Positions 63,145 through 64,000 of a stretch of 64,000 nucleotides of DNA are shown here, piece by piece. The DNA is from Chitinophaga silvatica (GTDB lineage: Bacteria > Bacteroidota > Bacteroidia > Chitinophagales > Chitinophagaceae), in contig NZ_QPMM01000010.1 in NCBI RefSeq assembly GCF_003419895.1, positions 310,001 through 374,000 of the forward strand. The letters run 5' to 3'. A model generated the notes under the pieces. That model was given only the letters and a program-made list of their open reading frames with translations, was not told the DNA's origin and searched no databases. Each line of letters opens with the position of its first letter. Position 1 is the first letter of the stretch. The position numbers and the translations under genes are program-made.

Positions 63145-63445
63145 AGTACTTCGAAATTTAGATGAATTGAATTTGTTTTGCGATTCAAAGATCCAAACTT
63201 TCCATATTCTAACCACCAGTTAAGCTTGTCTTTTTGCCAGGTTGATTTTTCTCAACCTTTCAAACCTCTGTCAAATAAGCATTTCATCCGATGAGCTGCA
63301 GTTAGCAAGCTGCAATTTTAACGTCATTTAAATAGATTGTATAATTAATTATGTATCCGATAATTTATAACTTAAGAATTTTATCTACATAAAAAACGTC
63401 TGAAAGACCCTACTTTCAGACGTTTTTAATTATTTAATTCGCTCT
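63145..63445. other. Intergenic stretch with promoter region and terminator
   Basis: 301 bases between two minus-strand genes. It holds the terminator at 63392-63427 and an AT-rich upstream region for the 62686-63144 gene. I see no clear -7 box and no reading frame. Confidence 0.5.
63392..63427 (-). terminator. Strong symmetric terminator after the right-edge gene
   Basis: AAAAACGTCTGAAAG (63392-63406) and complement (63413-63427) enclose a six-base loop. A-tract and T-tract on both sides allow action on either strand; on the minus strand it ends the gene at 63446. Confidence 0.85.
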
Positions 63446-64000
63446 TTATCTAATCGTGTTGTTGTTTACGTCGGTGAAATAAGTTACTTCACCTTCAGGA
63501 GAAACCTGTAGAACAACCCGTTTGTTTTTCTTATCTGTTACTTCAATAAAATAATTATCTGAACTTTCGAATTGAACACCATACATAATCATGTCATCTT
63601 CATTCAATTCATTATCATCGTAGAAGATAACTGGTGCATCTTCATAGTTCGAATAATGCCTCATAATATAATCTTTGGCATTGGCTGGCAGATCATTGAA
63701 GCTGACTGGAGTGGAAGTACCCACCAATTGTCCGTCATAGTCATAGAACGCGGATGTTCTTGTTCCCTTTGAATTAGTAAAGGTTGCTTTGTCGAAGTAT
63801 ACATCGTGCGACCATACAACATCTGGCTTATCTCCGAAGTCACTTATAAATTGAAGTTTAGACTGTTCGCTTACATCAGTTCCATTTAGCTCACGTAAAT
63901 ATCTCCTTTGTTCGCGACGGTCTTTTCGTACTTCTTTACTCTTCATCTTTCCTTCTTTGCTCTTCATTTTCGAATTTGCCATCGGCGGATCAGTTTGGGC
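63446..64000 (-). CDS. Secreted PepSY-like protein, 5' end outside the window
   Basis: The frame stays open to the right edge. Six codons before the internal ATG at 63982 read AQTDPP, which looks like the end of a signal peptide, so the start is probably beyond 64000. Visible part 184 residues. A basic segment with repeated KMKSKE (about 10-25 from the edge) is followed by a PepSY-like or BLIP-like domain: FGDKPDVVWSHDVYFDKATF, AFYDYDGQLVGTS, DLPANAKDYIMRHYSNYE, YGVQFESSDNYFIEV. It ends at a strong terminator. The family is widespread in Bacteroidota; its function is not known. Confidence 0.75.
   Translation of the reverse strand, partial: AQTDPPMANSKMKSKEGKMKSKEVRKDRREQRRYLRELNGTDVSEQSKLQFISDFGDKPDVVWSHDVYFDKATFTNSKGTRTSAFYDYDGQLVGTSTPVSFNDLPANAKDYIMRHYSNYEDAPVIFYDDNELNEDDMIMYGVQFESSDNYFIEVTDKKNKRVVLQVSPEGEVTYFTDVNNNTIR

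Noticed and set aside
63146..63216. Upstream start for the secreted protein at 62686
   Set aside because: It adds 24 polar residues before a perfect signal peptide starting at 63144.

Overview
The window is bacterial chromosome from a member of the Bacteroidota, most likely Chitinophagaceae (a Chitinophaga-like soil bacterium). The evidence is four SusC/SusD nutrient-uptake pairs, a hybrid two-component regulator, an ECF sigma/FecR pair, HmuY/HmuR-type haem genes, type IX secretion hallmarks (a PorP/SprF protein and a giant protein with a gliding-motility C-terminal domain), Bacteroidota-type -7 boxes (TAnnTTTG) and moderate GC. The family-level placement is an inference. No rRNA, tRNA, CRISPR array, integrase or transposase was seen.

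Layout. 1-974: a secreted protein of unknown function cut by the left edge. 1082-11030 (minus): a cell-surface-signalling transport operon, in transcription order ECF sigma, FecR anti-sigma, SusC with an STN signalling domain, SusD, a DUF4843 lipoprotein, a PKD-like lipoprotein and a TlpA-like thioredoxin. 11147-12098: an oxygenase plus Ada-type zinc-domain pair, probably for alkylated-DNA repair. 12163-13440: a lipoprotein formylglycine-generating enzyme coupled to a decayed upstream gene. 13503-17819: a small beta-barrel protein, then a haem-uptake operon (HmuR-like receptor, HmuY-like lipoprotein, DUF6607). 17984-22230: an ECF sigma with an overlapping four-helix membrane protein, a PepSY-like secreted protein, a DUF2255 protein and an M48 metallopeptidase.

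22846-27431 is a SusC/SusD pair behind a long leader that holds an intrinsic terminator. 27518-39800 is a small polysaccharide utilization locus, probably for beta-mannan: hybrid two-component regulator, a 257-bp nested inverted repeat, SusC, SusD, a GH30-like clan-A glycosidase and a GH26 mannanase. 40087-41330 holds a LysR regulator and a small unknown protein. 41338-56856 is a four-gene type IX secretion operon: a 4166-residue adhesin-like protein with about 26 DUF11-type repeats, a PorP/SprF protein, a TPR/PD40 protein and a 105-residue unknown. 56857-57580 is a long intergenic region with 65-66 bp tandem repeats. 57581-61839 is a fourth SusC/SusD pair. The right end carries a DUF92 membrane protein and two small secreted proteins, the last cut by the window edge.

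Most of the window serves the cell envelope: TonB-dependent uptake across the outer membrane, regulators that sense uptake or substrate, and a large secreted surface protein. The least explained items are the giant-protein cassette with its unknown last gene, the Ada-domain/oxygenase pair lacking the usual alkyl-acceptor cysteine, the large hairpin element at 35490-35746, the tandem repeats at 56902-57130, and the decayed gene in front of the formylglycine-generating enzyme.
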